NCBI GenBank assembly: GCA_010356995.1
Contig: ML996713.1
Location: forward strand, 92,022-118,086
DNA length: 26,065 bases
Origin: Trichodelitschia bisporula
Lineage: Eukaryota; Ascomycota; Dothideomycetes; Phaeotrichales; Phaeotrichaceae
Direction: 5' to 3'
The translations under genes were made by a program, and so were the position numbers. This document shows positions 1 to 8,145 of the stretch, in pieces; position 1 is the stretch's first letter, and each line of letters begins with the position of its first letter. Below the pieces are notes generated by a model. That model was not told where the DNA came from. It was given only the letters and a program-made list of their open reading frames with translations, and ran no database searches.

Positions 1-54
1 CACCCACACACCCACACACCCACACACCCACACACCCACACACCCACACACCCA
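1..54. repeat. Microsatellite, 8-nt unit ACACACCC
   Basis: About six copies of the unit ACACACCC run from the first base of the window. It is a plain simple repeat in the distal upstream region of the monooxygenase gene. It does not match the TTAGGG-type telomere repeat usual for filamentous fungi. Confidence 0.9.
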
Positions 55-496
55 CCTCCCCAGTGACAAGTTAACCACCGACTCCCCGACACCCCCACCG
101 CATTCCATCCAGCACTATACATCCGCACTCGTCTCCCCCCAAACGAACCCAAATTACACCACCCACGTGACCCCGGCCCGAAAGAGCAATGCTTGCGCCC
201 CCCCCCCCAACCCCGCCGGAACCCTTGCCGCAATCGGCCCCTAAACCACGGGTCCGCGCACCGCACCTCGGCTCGGGATCTGCGCGCCGTACTCTAAACT
301 TATGAACACCCTTCTATACGCCCATTCCATCATGCTTTCCAGACGCCGTGCTCTACCCGCGGACAACCAACCGGGTCTCCTAAAGACTCACCCAGCGTTT
401 TAGTGCAGATATAAGGCAGGCGCACCGGAACCCTCCGCAGCCACCTAATCCACCCCCTCTCACCCATTCCAGCGGGCACCTAATCCCTCCATCACC
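55..496 (+). promoter_or_regulatory. Upstream region of the monooxygenase gene
   Basis: This C-rich stretch holds no convincing reading frame. It includes a poly-C run near 199-208. A TATA-like sequence TATAAGG lies at 410-416, about 81 nt before the start codon at 497. The ATG context (CATCACCATGG) fits a good fungal start. No specific transcription-factor site is claimed. Confidence 0.5.
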
Positions 497-2583
497 ATGG
501 CCGCCGTCCTCCCCCCGCAAACCCCTGCGGCCATCCCAACAACCGCCACAAAAGACCCCCCGCCCTTCGACCCCACCTTCATCCGCGCCCGCTACGCCGC
601 CGAGCGCGACAAGCGCCTCGCCGCCCGCCCCGAAGGCAACGCGCAGTACAAAGCCATCCACGGGCTCTTCGACGCCTACCTGGTCGACCCGTACACGCCG
701 CGCACGGAGCGCGATCCCATCTCCGAAGATCTCGATTTTCTAGTCCTGGGCGGCGGATATGGCGGACTGTGTCTTGCGGCGCGGCTCGTCGAGGCCGGGA
801 TTGCGGATATGCGGGTCATTGACAAGGCGGGTGATTTTGGCGGGACGTGGTACTGGAATCGGTATCCGGGCGCCGCGTGCGATATCGGTGCGCTGATGTC
901 CCCGGGTTCAAATATTTCTTGGCACTGACCCGCGAGACAGAGAGCTACGTGTACATGCCCCTCCTCGAAGAAACGGGCTACATCCCGAGCGAGAAATACG
1001 CCAAGGCCCCCGAGCTCCTCGCCCACGCCGCGCGCATCGGCCGGCACTTCGGCCTGTACTCGCGCGCGCTGTTCCACACGGAGGGGCGCGACCTCGTCTG
1101 GGACTCGGACATCAGCCGCTGGATCGTGACTACCGACCGCGGCGACACGCTGCGCGCGCGCTTCGTGGCTACGGCGAGCGGCCCGCTAAATATGCCGAAG
1201 CTGCCCGGTGTGCCTGGGATCGAGTCCTTCGCGGGCCACAAGTTCCACACCAGTCGGTGGGACTACGGGTACACGGGCGGGGATGGGTATGGGAATTTGG
1301 AAGGGTTGAAGGATAAGCGTGTGGGCATTATTGGCACGGGCGCGACGGCCGTGCAGGCGGTGCCGCATCTCGCGGCGGCCGCTAAGGAGCTCTTCGTGTT
1401 CCAGCGCACCCCCTCCTCGGTCGGCGAGAGGAATAATCGCCCCACGGATCCGGAGTGGGCGGCCAGTCTGACGTCCGGGTGGCAAAGGCGCAGGATGGAT
1501 AATTTCTTGTCTGTACTTGGCGGTGCCGTGGACCAGGAGGATTTGGTGGGGGATGGGTGGACGGCGTTTGCGCGGTGGATGCGCGAGCACGGCGTCAAGC
1601 GGGGTCCGGGGATGTGGGCGCAGTACGCGACGCTGCTGGAGCAGGCGGACATGGCGAACATGGAGAAGATACGGGGACGGTGCTTGCAGGTTGTGCGCGA
1701 TGAGGCGACGGCGCGGTCCTTGATGCCGTGGTATCGACAATGGTGTAAGCGCCCCTGCTTCCACGACGAGTTCCTGGCCTCGTTCAACCGGCCCAGTGTC
1801 ACGCTCGTGGACACGGATGGCCGTGGCGTGGACCGGATTACGGAGAAGGGCGTCGTGGTGCAGGGCAAGGAGTACGAGCTCGATTGTCTGATCTATGCGA
1901 CGGGCTTCGAAGTCGGCACGCGCTACGAACAACGCTCGCATTTTGCGATTCGCGGGGAGGGCGGCGTGGCGTTGGGGGATTACTGGGCGGACGGCGCGAA
2001 GACGCTGCAGGGCTTCTATGCGCGGGGTTTTCCGAACTTATTCGTGGTCTCCACGCTGCAGAGCGGGTATGCGGCGAATTTCGTGCACATGCTCGAGGCG
2101 CAGGGGAGGCATTTGGCGTGGTTGGTGCGTCGGTGCCTCGACCGGGGTGTGGTAAGGCTTGAGGCTGGTGCGGAGGCGGAGAAGGCGTGGACTGAGGGCA
2201 TTGTTAAGGGGCAGTATAGGAGTGCGAAGATCCAGGCTGAGTGTACGCCTGGGTATTATAATCTTGAGGGTACGAAGCAGGATGATGATCGGCAGAGGAG
2301 TTTTGGGAATTTTGGGGGGGGACCGCTGGCGTTTGCGCGCTTGCTGGAGGAGTGGAGGGCGAAGGGGGATATGGAGGGGTTGGAGTTTACGGATGGGGAG
2401 GGGGAAAGGGTGGTGTGGAAGGTGGAGAATGCGGAGGTGGAGAAGGTGGAGGTGGAGAAAGCGGGGGCGGAGAAGGTGGAGAAGGCGGAGGTGGAGCCGG
2501 AGAAGGTCCGCGTGGATGAGAAGCTGGACATCGTGGAGAAGGTGCCGGGGCTGGCGCTCAAGATCGATGAGGTCACTGTTTAG
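497..2583 (+). CDS. Baeyer-Villiger-type flavin monooxygenase
   Basis: Class B flavin- and NADPH-dependent monooxygenase of about 677 aa, predicted to insert oxygen into a ketone; the substrate cannot be told from sequence. Coding is 497-887 joined to 941-2583. The intron falls inside the conserved stretch A-C-D-I/E-S-Y-V-Y-M-P, which reads through only after splicing. Seen in the sequence: an FAD-binding GGGYGG at residues 85-90; [20 protein letters not shown] around 113-132; the Baeyer-Villiger fingerprint F227-x-G229-x3-H233-x3-W237-D238; and an NADP-binding GTGATA at 262-267. Length is near the family's usual 550-650 aa but longer at the end. The last ~55 residues are a Lys/Glu/Val-rich repetitive tail outside the enzyme fold. 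No biosynthetic cluster partners are visible in the window, so a role in secondary metabolism is only possible. Confidence 0.93.
888..940 (+). other. Intron of the monooxygenase gene (53 nt)
   Basis: GTGCGC donor, CTGAC branch site at 925-929 and CAG acceptor. It is a phase-1 intron. Removing it restores the conserved CDIESYVYMP motif, and leaving it in gives a stop just before the acceptor. Confidence 0.92.
2400..2560 (+). repeat. Purine-rich coding minisatellite (Glu-Lys-Val tail)
   Basis: Irregular repeats of GTGGAGAAGG-like units encode V-E-K-V-E-V-E-K-A and similar. The plus strand is almost all purine with many GG/GGG runs. It forms the C-terminal extension of the monooxygenase. Confidence 0.7.
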
Positions 2584-3356
2584 GCTTGTGGTAGCTGATT
2601 TCGGCGGAGGACATATGTTCGTGCTTGTATTATTTCACTTTTGTATGGTACTGCTCAGGATTTAGAGACGCTCTTGCGAGGGATGCATGTACCATAACTA
2701 TGTCTGCATGCGATGCCTTCTCAAAGACCGGTACGTGGACGGGTGCTGTTGTAGGTGCCGTTGAGCCTACCCGGCGCATCTGGCATGATAATGAAAGGAA
2801 AGGCTTGATGGACTATGGCTATGATCTGAAGTGAAAGTGAATGATGAAACAGACGAAAGAGAGATGAGAGAGTCAGAGACGCTCGAGACTAAATACATTG
2901 TGGGTGCCTAGTATCCTCCGATGCTCTTTGCTCCCGTCGTGCGTACATTACATCAAGTCCGCCTCTTGCGGTACGTCCCTTCCCAATACTGATATGCTCC
3001 TCCCCACAGTAAGCATAATGCCTTGGTGCTATATATACATCAATGCTTTATACGCCTCAGATATCTGGAGGTATGATTTTGTCATGCCAGCTCGCGTCCC
3101 TCTCCAGTAGCGTTCCAAGTTCCCCGAGAACTCCGTCTCCCGTGTCACACTTGCTCCAGTTACGGGCGTAAAGGTATACTTCGACACGTCCCTAAGAAGC
3201 ACGGACAAGGACACAGCAGCAGTAGCGGAAATTTCATGTTTGTTCACCGCTCTAATGGCCCGAATGCTGCTTCCCAGTTGGAGAAGACCGCGTTCAATCG
3301 CACATGAATAAGTAGCTTATTCCCCACGCCCTGGAGCAGCCAGCACGGCCATTCAA
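2584..3356. other. Intergenic, tail-to-tail
   Basis: This 773-nt gap lies between the 3' ends of the monooxygenase gene (+) and the next gene (-), so it should hold both 3' UTRs and terminators. A TATATA stretch lies at 3030-3035 but no supported gene follows it. A 72-codon minus-strand frame (3029-3247) has no recognisable features. Confidence 0.6.
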
Positions 3357-4601
3357 TCACTGAACCCTATACCGGGGGTCGGTAAGGTCCTCATGGTTGG
3401 CTGGGTCAAAGTGCCATTCGCCGCGTTCGATTCCTGAACCCCGCATGTCGAGGCCCGCAAACCCGGTCAGTACCTTGAACCAACCACCACCCACGGGCGG
3501 CCGCTCCAGCACCGCGATATGGTCCCGGAACACGCCCTGCTGCCACGGGAGCAGCGCAACTGGCTCAAGATTCGGCCCTGTGCGCAGGACCGGCTCAGGT
3601 GCAGTAGGTGGAGCTTGAGGCAATGATGGCGGAGGCTGTGTAACCTCCGAGTCATCATGGATCCCGTTCTCCGACCCAGCCTCCGCATTTTGCGAGGTGA
3701 TAACCGGATCCTCCTCCTGCCCCTCAGTATCCGAGACCTCATGCTCCGACCGCCCACCCACAGGCGGCAAGCGTACAATCGGTCCCCGCCCCGGTCCAAG
3801 AATGGCGGGAAGCCAGTGCTCGTATTTGATACCCTGCGGCGGCTCCGTCGTGCCCGGCGCGTTCCAGAACAATGCCCGCTGGCTCGCTTGACATGCGGTG
3901 GGCGAGCCGGGCGTGCGTGTCGTGGGCGCCGGGGGTGTCTGCCAGTGTATCGTCAAGTACTTAATCTCGTTGGCGAGGCCGGTTGGAGAGTCGTCGTTCG
4001 CTGGCGTTGGGGGGGTTGATGGAGCAGGGGGGCGAACGGAGGTGAAGTGTCCCGTCCGCGTATTCAACATCGACCGACCGCGGAGGCGCGTGTAGAGCTC
4101 CGCCGGGTGTTCCAGCGTGACGTACTTTTGTGGCGACGGGGGCTCGATGGGGATGAGCGGCCCGTCGTCCTCGAGGCTGTTGGCGTGTACCGCGTGGGCC
4201 GGGAAGTCAACGTGGGGGAGAGTCGGAGAGATGGCGCCCGGCAGGTTGGCGACGTGCGTGGCGTTGATGATTGCGCCGGTCGCTGGGTGAATGATTGCCA
4301 CGGCCTCGCGCTGGCGGGGAGTGAGGGAGACGGGCGAACTGGCCATATGGGCGGCGTTGCTGATGGCCCTGGCCTGACTTAGGGAGGAGAAGACGCCGGG
4401 CGGACTGGCTGCTCGTGCGGCGTTGATGGCGGTGGCGGTCGCTGTGTTGATGGTTGCGACGGCCTGGCCCTGGCGCGGGGAGATGGCGCCGGGCAGACTG
4501 GCCACCTGTGCGGCGTTGACAACCTCGCGGGTCGCGGGATTGACAATTGAGATTGCCCGACCCTGACGAGGGCGGACAAAGAGGGGCGTAGATTGAGCCA
4601 T
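3357..4601 (-). CDS. Low-complexity protein with repeated N-terminal [DN]P-x-T-type motif
   Basis: Unrecognised protein of 414 aa. The first ATG of the frame, at 4601, has an excellent context (CTACCATGG) and a clear TATA box 136 nt upstream. The N-terminus is four imperfect copies of a ~31-residue unit: residues 11-41, 42-72, a shortened copy at 73-93, and 94-125. Each starts near P-R-Q-G/R, and the best copies read I-x-I-V-N-P-A-T-x-E-V-V-N-A or I-I-H-P-A-T-G-A-I-I-N-A, followed by L-P-G-A-I-S. The rest is Pro/Thr-rich with an acidic middle, a recognisably folded-looking stretch near residues 280-310 (Y-E-H-W-L-P-A-I-L), and a conserved-looking end (F-K-V-L-T-G-F-A-G-L-D). No signal peptide or membrane segment. 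It shares the motif with the gene at 5648-6982, so the two are probably related. The unit resembles, from memory, a short motif seen in eIF4G N-terminal regions, but that is not a function call. Confidence 0.75.
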   Translation of the reverse strand: MAQSTPLFVRPRQGRAISIVNPATREVVNAAQVASLPGAISPRQGQAVATINTATATAINAARAASPPGVFSSLSQARAISNAAHMASSPVSLTPRQREAVAIIHPATGAIINATHVANLPGAISPTLPHVDFPAHAVHANSLEDDGPLIPIEPPSPQKYVTLEHPAELYTRLRGRSMLNTRTGHFTSVRPPAPSTPPTPANDDSPTGLANEIKYLTIHWQTPPAPTTRTPGSPTACQASQRALFWNAPGTTEPPQGIKYEHWLPAILGPGRGPIVRLPPVGGRSEHEVSDTEGQEEDPVITSQNAEAGSENGIHDDSEVTQPPPSLPQAPPTAPEPVLRTGPNLEPVALLPWQQGVFRDHIAVLERPPVGGGWFKVLTGFAGLDMRGSGIERGEWHFDPANHEDLTDPRYRVQ

Positions 4602-4736
4602 GGTAGGTGAAGAGTACCGTGGTATTAGGAGTTTGAAGAGATTGTGTGAATGTGCGGCTGCAGGAGGAGAAGTGGAGTTCACTTCCAGGTGGTGGGTGAA
4701 AAAGGTTGGTTGGTTGAGAGCGGCACTCTCGGGTTG

Positions 4737-4742
4737 TTTATA
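4737..4742 (-). promoter_or_regulatory. TATA box of the 414-aa protein gene
   Basis: TCTATAAAC on the minus strand gives a perfect TATAAA. It lies 136 nt upstream of the ATG at 4601, leaving room for a ~100-nt leader without an upstream ATG. Confidence 0.65.
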
Positions 4743-4860
4743 GAAAGTGGTGTTTGTTGATGGGGGAAAATGGTTCTGTGTGGGCGAAGAATGCAAGTTA
4801 TAGTCTTGGAGTGCTCACACAGCGGAGCACAGGCCCTATTGTAGACGAGTGACTGTTTGC

Positions 4861-5647
4861 TCACTTGAGAGCGTGGAAGAGGAAGGAACGCTTATGGTTC
4901 AGGTGCCCAAGACTTACGTTTGACTACCTAGGTCCATCCCAAGTCCTTTGGGTCCTTTCCGAATACTGGTCTCGACCAACACTCTGTACCGTGCGTACAA
5001 GTCGGAGGCCGACTCGTTCGAAGGAAGGCTAGCTGAGAAAAAGGCAACTGCGGTTCACTCCAACTTAGCAGCCATTGATAATTCTCAGGGCCTAAAAGGT
5101 CGGCCCCGATGCTTCTCAGTTGGAGATTTGGCAGTGTCTTGCGATCGGAACGTTCGCGGCGAAAGTGGGATCAGACGAGATGTGTGAGCGCGAAGTCGTA
5201 GGGACGAGAAGTGAATCAACACGTCGAACAAACATTGCAACAATAATAGTGGGCCAGAGGAGACGCGTGTTGTCGACATTCCGTCTCGTCTCTCGCGAGC
5301 ATTGCATTGAGGTTGTGGTGTTCTTAGGGTTCTGATATCTGGTTCGCGCCAAGCCGGCAAGGCTGAACCAGGGTCTCTAGCGTGGGATCTTGCACGGCGC
5401 GCCGGGGCCGGCTTCGGCTCGTGCCGGGCCCCACTTTGCGACTTTTTCACATCACATCCCACGTCACTCGCACATTTTTGCAAAGGGTATCGTGTTGACT
5501 ACCTAACCACCTCTGGTCTACGGATGTAGTTCTAGGACTCTAACACTATCGCCCGTCTATGCCCAAAATTACCAGAACCAGTTGAAGCGCCTACATTTTC
5601 CCTTTCCCCTTGTCAAGTCCACATTCCTCCAAATGTTCCTCAGATTC
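4861..5647. other. Intergenic region upstream of the 4601 gene
   Basis: No supported gene is present. Reading frames on both strands are short and without recognisable composition. A GC-rich imperfect hairpin lies at 5404-5432. The stretch separates the promoter at 4737 from the stop of the next minus-strand gene at 5648. Confidence 0.5.
5404..5432. repeat. GC-rich hairpin with one bulge
   Basis: GGGGCC (5404-5409) pairs with GGCCCC (5427-5432), and GGC (5410-5412) with GCC (5423-5425), leaving one unpaired G and a 10-nt loop. The role is unknown; it lies far from any gene end. Confidence 0.5.
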
Positions 5648-6982
5648 CTAACAACTTGCCACGATGGGTCGACCGCTTTTCGTTGCGCTCAGTTTGCGGA
5701 TCTGCATGATACGGTTGAGAGGCCGAACGCATAGTAACTCGCATGGCGCTGGGTCCGATGTTTGGGGACCGGACTCGATTGGTACGGGGCTTGGCTCGTC
5801 GGGTGGTGTGGGCTCGTCTTGATCGGCGGGGTCCGTTGATTCTGAGGGTTCTGCGTTGTCGTTCTGATCGGGGGAGGGGGTGGGGTCTCCAAGCTCCGCG
5901 TCTTCGCTGTGCTCGGGGGAGGGCGTGGTCTCTCCATGCTCCGTGTCCTCGCTGTGCTCGAGGGAAACCGTTGACCCGTTAGGTACCAGGCCCTCGTTTC
6001 CATCGCAAGGGACCGCAAACACCTCAAGCTCAAGGTGTTCATCATCGTCCTCGAACGAGCGTTGCAGCTCCAGACGCGCAAGACGCTCTTGGTCGAGGTC
6101 GCGACCTATCGCATGAAGGTACGTGTTCGCTTCACACCGAACCCTCTCACAATGGGCCTGCCATTGCTGGCGCTCCCACTCGTTTTTGAAAGTCCAGGGA
6201 GACTGAGTGGGGGCCCTGCGCCGCGCCACCCACCGTTCGCTGAAACCACACTGATTTGCCGCGGGCACATGGCTGCCATGAGGGTGCATTGGGTGGGGGC
6301 CCGTTAGGAGCTGCCGGAGCTGAGCGTCCCGGTTCTGTGCGTCTTGAACGAGTCGGTTGTTTTCACAGATGAGCCGGTTCTGCAACTCCGGATGGGACGG
6401 CATCGTCTGGAATGGCGAGTACTCGCCGCCGGCGTACGGCGAATTCCAGTCGTTGAAGACGGCCAGCTCGCTGCCGGGCGTCATGTTGATTTGTGTTGTA
6501 TAGTGCACAACCTGGGGTTGAATTCCGGGGTAGGGTGCAATTGGCACAGGCTGGTTGGGAAATTGAAGGATAGGGGGGCCATATGAGTACTGGCCGAAAC
6601 AGGGAATTGAAGGAATGCTGTAGTACTGCTGGCCCGCAAGAGGAGGCAGAGCGGCACTGGGTGAGTGCTGTCCGACAAAGTGAGGCAGAGGGGCTTGATA
6701 TAATGACTGGCCTGCGAAGGCAGGCAGAAGGACTCCGTTTGACGGCGTGGACGGCTGGCTGCCGAATGAGAGCGGAGGGAGGCTGTCTAACACCTGAGTG
6801 TAATTGGAGCCTGTAGTTTCCATGTCCGAGTGCGGACTGGAACAACAAGTCTCAGGCAAAGGCACAGCGGCGGCCTCGGCTTGCTCTACGTCGCGGGCAT
6901 TGATCACCTCGCCCGTCGTGGGGTCAGTGATGGGAATGACCTTGCGACCGCGAGGCGGAATAGCAATTTCGGGAACGTCCAT
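5648..6982 (-). CDS. Low-complexity protein with N-terminal D-P-T-T-G motif and coiled coil
   Basis: Unrecognised protein of 444 aa. The ATG at 6982 is the first in frame; upstream codons in the open frame have no ATG. Residues 9-32 read P-P-R-G-R-K-V-I-P-I-T-D-P-T-T-G-E-V-I-N-A, one copy of the motif that is repeated in the gene at 3357-4601. A Pro/Gln/Tyr-rich middle (about 70-200) has loose repeats of the form F-x-G-Q-x-x-Y. A likely coiled coil follows (E-L-Q-N-R-L-I-C-E-N-N-R-L, then W-E-R-Q-Q-W-Q-A and the Arg/Glu-rich run after it). The acidic tail has repeats of P-S-P-E-H-S-E-D-A-E and then Asp/Glu/Pro/Thr. No signal peptide or membrane segment, so probably intracellular. The TATA-to-ATG spacing matches the related gene. 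A regulatory or scaffold role is only a guess. Confidence 0.75.
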   Translation of the reverse strand: MDVPEIAIPPRGRKVIPITDPTTGEVINARDVEQAEAAAVPLPETCCSSPHSDMETTGSNYTQVLDSLPPLSFGSQPSTPSNGVLLPAFAGQSLYQAPLPHFVGQHSPSAALPPLAGQQYYSIPSIPCFGQYSYGPPILQFPNQPVPIAPYPGIQPQVVHYTTQINMTPGSELAVFNDWNSPYAGGEYSPFQTMPSHPELQNRLICENNRLVQDAQNRDAQLRQLLTGPHPMHPHGSHVPAANQCGFSERWVARRRAPTQSPWTFKNEWERQQWQAHCERVRCEANTYLHAIGRDLDQERLARLELQRSFEDDDEHLELEVFAVPCDGNEGLVPNGSTVSLEHSEDTEHGETTPSPEHSEDAELGDPTPSPDQNDNAEPSESTDPADQDEPTPPDEPSPVPIESGPQTSDPAPCELLCVRPLNRIMQIRKLSATKSGRPIVASC

Positions 6983-7108
6983 CGTGCTGAAAATGCACGC
7001 TGGAGGTGGTGAGGAAGTAAGTTTGCTTTCTGGTTGTGGTACTTGGAGAACAGGTGCTGCGAATGACTGCAAGTGATACAGGTTGGAAGCTCAAGGGAGT
7101 GCCGGGGG

Positions 7109-7116
7109 CTTAAATA
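7109..7116 (-). promoter_or_regulatory. TATA-like box of the 444-aa protein gene
   Basis: TATTTAAG on the minus strand lies about 130 nt upstream of the ATG at 6982, nearly the same distance as in the related gene at 4601. Confidence 0.5.
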
Positions 7117-7381
7117 ATTACAGGCCTCTTCGTCCGCGGTGTGTACACGCAAGCCATGCTTCGATAATGTGGATGTGGATGTCTGGATGATACACCCCAA
7201 GCCACGACAGTTGTGACATAGGACCCATATGCGGATGACACAGCGAGAGCCATGCGGCGACATAGCAACCTCAACTTCAAGCTCAGTATTGGATTCACTG
7301 GTACCCTACCCCCGTCCGACGTCCTTATCAACCAAGGTAGTACGTCTTGTCCCCTTCCCTCCATCAGCACCTGATACATGC

Positions 7382-8070
7382 TCACTTCCTGCAGGCCTGC
7401 CAGATGATATGCACCTGTTGGGTGAACGACACCGTAGCATCGTCATCGCTCAAGCTCCCGCGCTGGTTACGATTCAACGCCGTCAACCAAATGCGATTGT
7501 TAACATTCAGAATCCCCGTCTCGCCGCACGGCGACCAAACCACACTGGCCGCAGCTACCACGTCATGTTTGGTATATTGCGCGCCATCGACGTAGTCACC
7601 GCCGGAAATCGTCGCATTGGTTTTGGCCTACGCAATCAGTCCCAAGCTCAAATAAAGGGTAAGAGTATACGTACCGTGTTACTCGCATTATTGCTAAAGT
7701 AGTACGTACTCGCAAAATGCCCCGTGACACCAGGGTCCAGCTGCGCAAAACCATGGTACGTCGCATCCATCAGGCTGTACTGGAACCCACCGGGATACTT
7801 GAGACTCATATGGATCTGACAGTTCTTGGTTTCGTCCGGCGGGTTGCTGGTGGGCCCGATGAAGGCGACGAAGCTGTCGAAGCCGAAGGTTACAATCGTC
7901 CGGTCGGGGGAGAAGATGGTGGACACGCTGCCTTGCGGACAGCCGGTGCCGCTGGTTTGCGTGTCTATGATGGTGATTTGGTCGGGTGGGGGGGTTACGG
8001 CTTCGAAAAAGGGCAGGGCGGCTGGGGAGGCCAGCGCCAGGGCGGGGGCGAGGAAGGCGAGGAGATGCAT
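7382..8070 (-). CDS. Secreted DUF4360 family protein
   Basis: Predicted secreted protein of 213 aa, coding 8070-7675 joined to 7627-7382. The N-terminus M-H-L-L-A-F-L-A-P-A-L-A-L-A-S-P-A is a typical signal peptide. The mature part shows the DUF4360 pattern: S-G-T-G-C-P-Q-G, F-S-P-D-R-T near residue 60, K-N-C-Q-I-H, Y-P-G-G-F-Q-Y-S, then after the intron V-V-W-S-P-C-G and a final W-Q-A-C. Four cysteines suggest two disulfides. Length is normal for the family. The function of DUF4360 is unknown; members are small secreted or cell-surface proteins in fungi and actinobacteria. A paralogue lies at 12207-12906 in the opposite orientation with the same cysteines and intron position. A TATA box is about 70 nt upstream of the start. 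Confidence 0.92.
7628..7674 (-). other. Intron of the DUF4360 gene (47 nt)
   Basis: Minus-strand GTACGT donor, CTGAT branch site and GTAG acceptor. It is phase 0. Splicing opens an 81-residue second exon that contains the last two conserved cysteines. Confidence 0.9.
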
Positions 8071-8138
8071 AATTGCTGATTTGGAGGTGATGAATGTTTG
8101 TAGAGCTCCGCTGGTAGAGCTCGGTCGGTGGAACGCGA

Positions 8139-8145
8139 TTATATA
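8139..8145 (-). promoter_or_regulatory. TATA box of the DUF4360 gene
   Basis: TATATAA on the minus strand, 69 nt upstream of the start codon at 8070, in otherwise GC-rich sequence. Confidence 0.65.

Noticed and set aside
1-54. C/A-rich repeat as a telomere end
   Set aside because: The unit ACACACCC is not the usual TTAGGG/CCCTAA repeat and ordinary gene sequence follows closely; a microsatellite is simpler.
1186-1941. Long minus-strand frames inside the monooxygenase gene
   Set aside because: Shadows of GC-rich coding sequence; the plus strand carries the clear flavoprotein motifs.
2159-2665. Plus-strand frame very rich in Arg over the monooxygenase 3' end
   Set aside because: An out-of-frame reading of the purine-rich tail; composition only.
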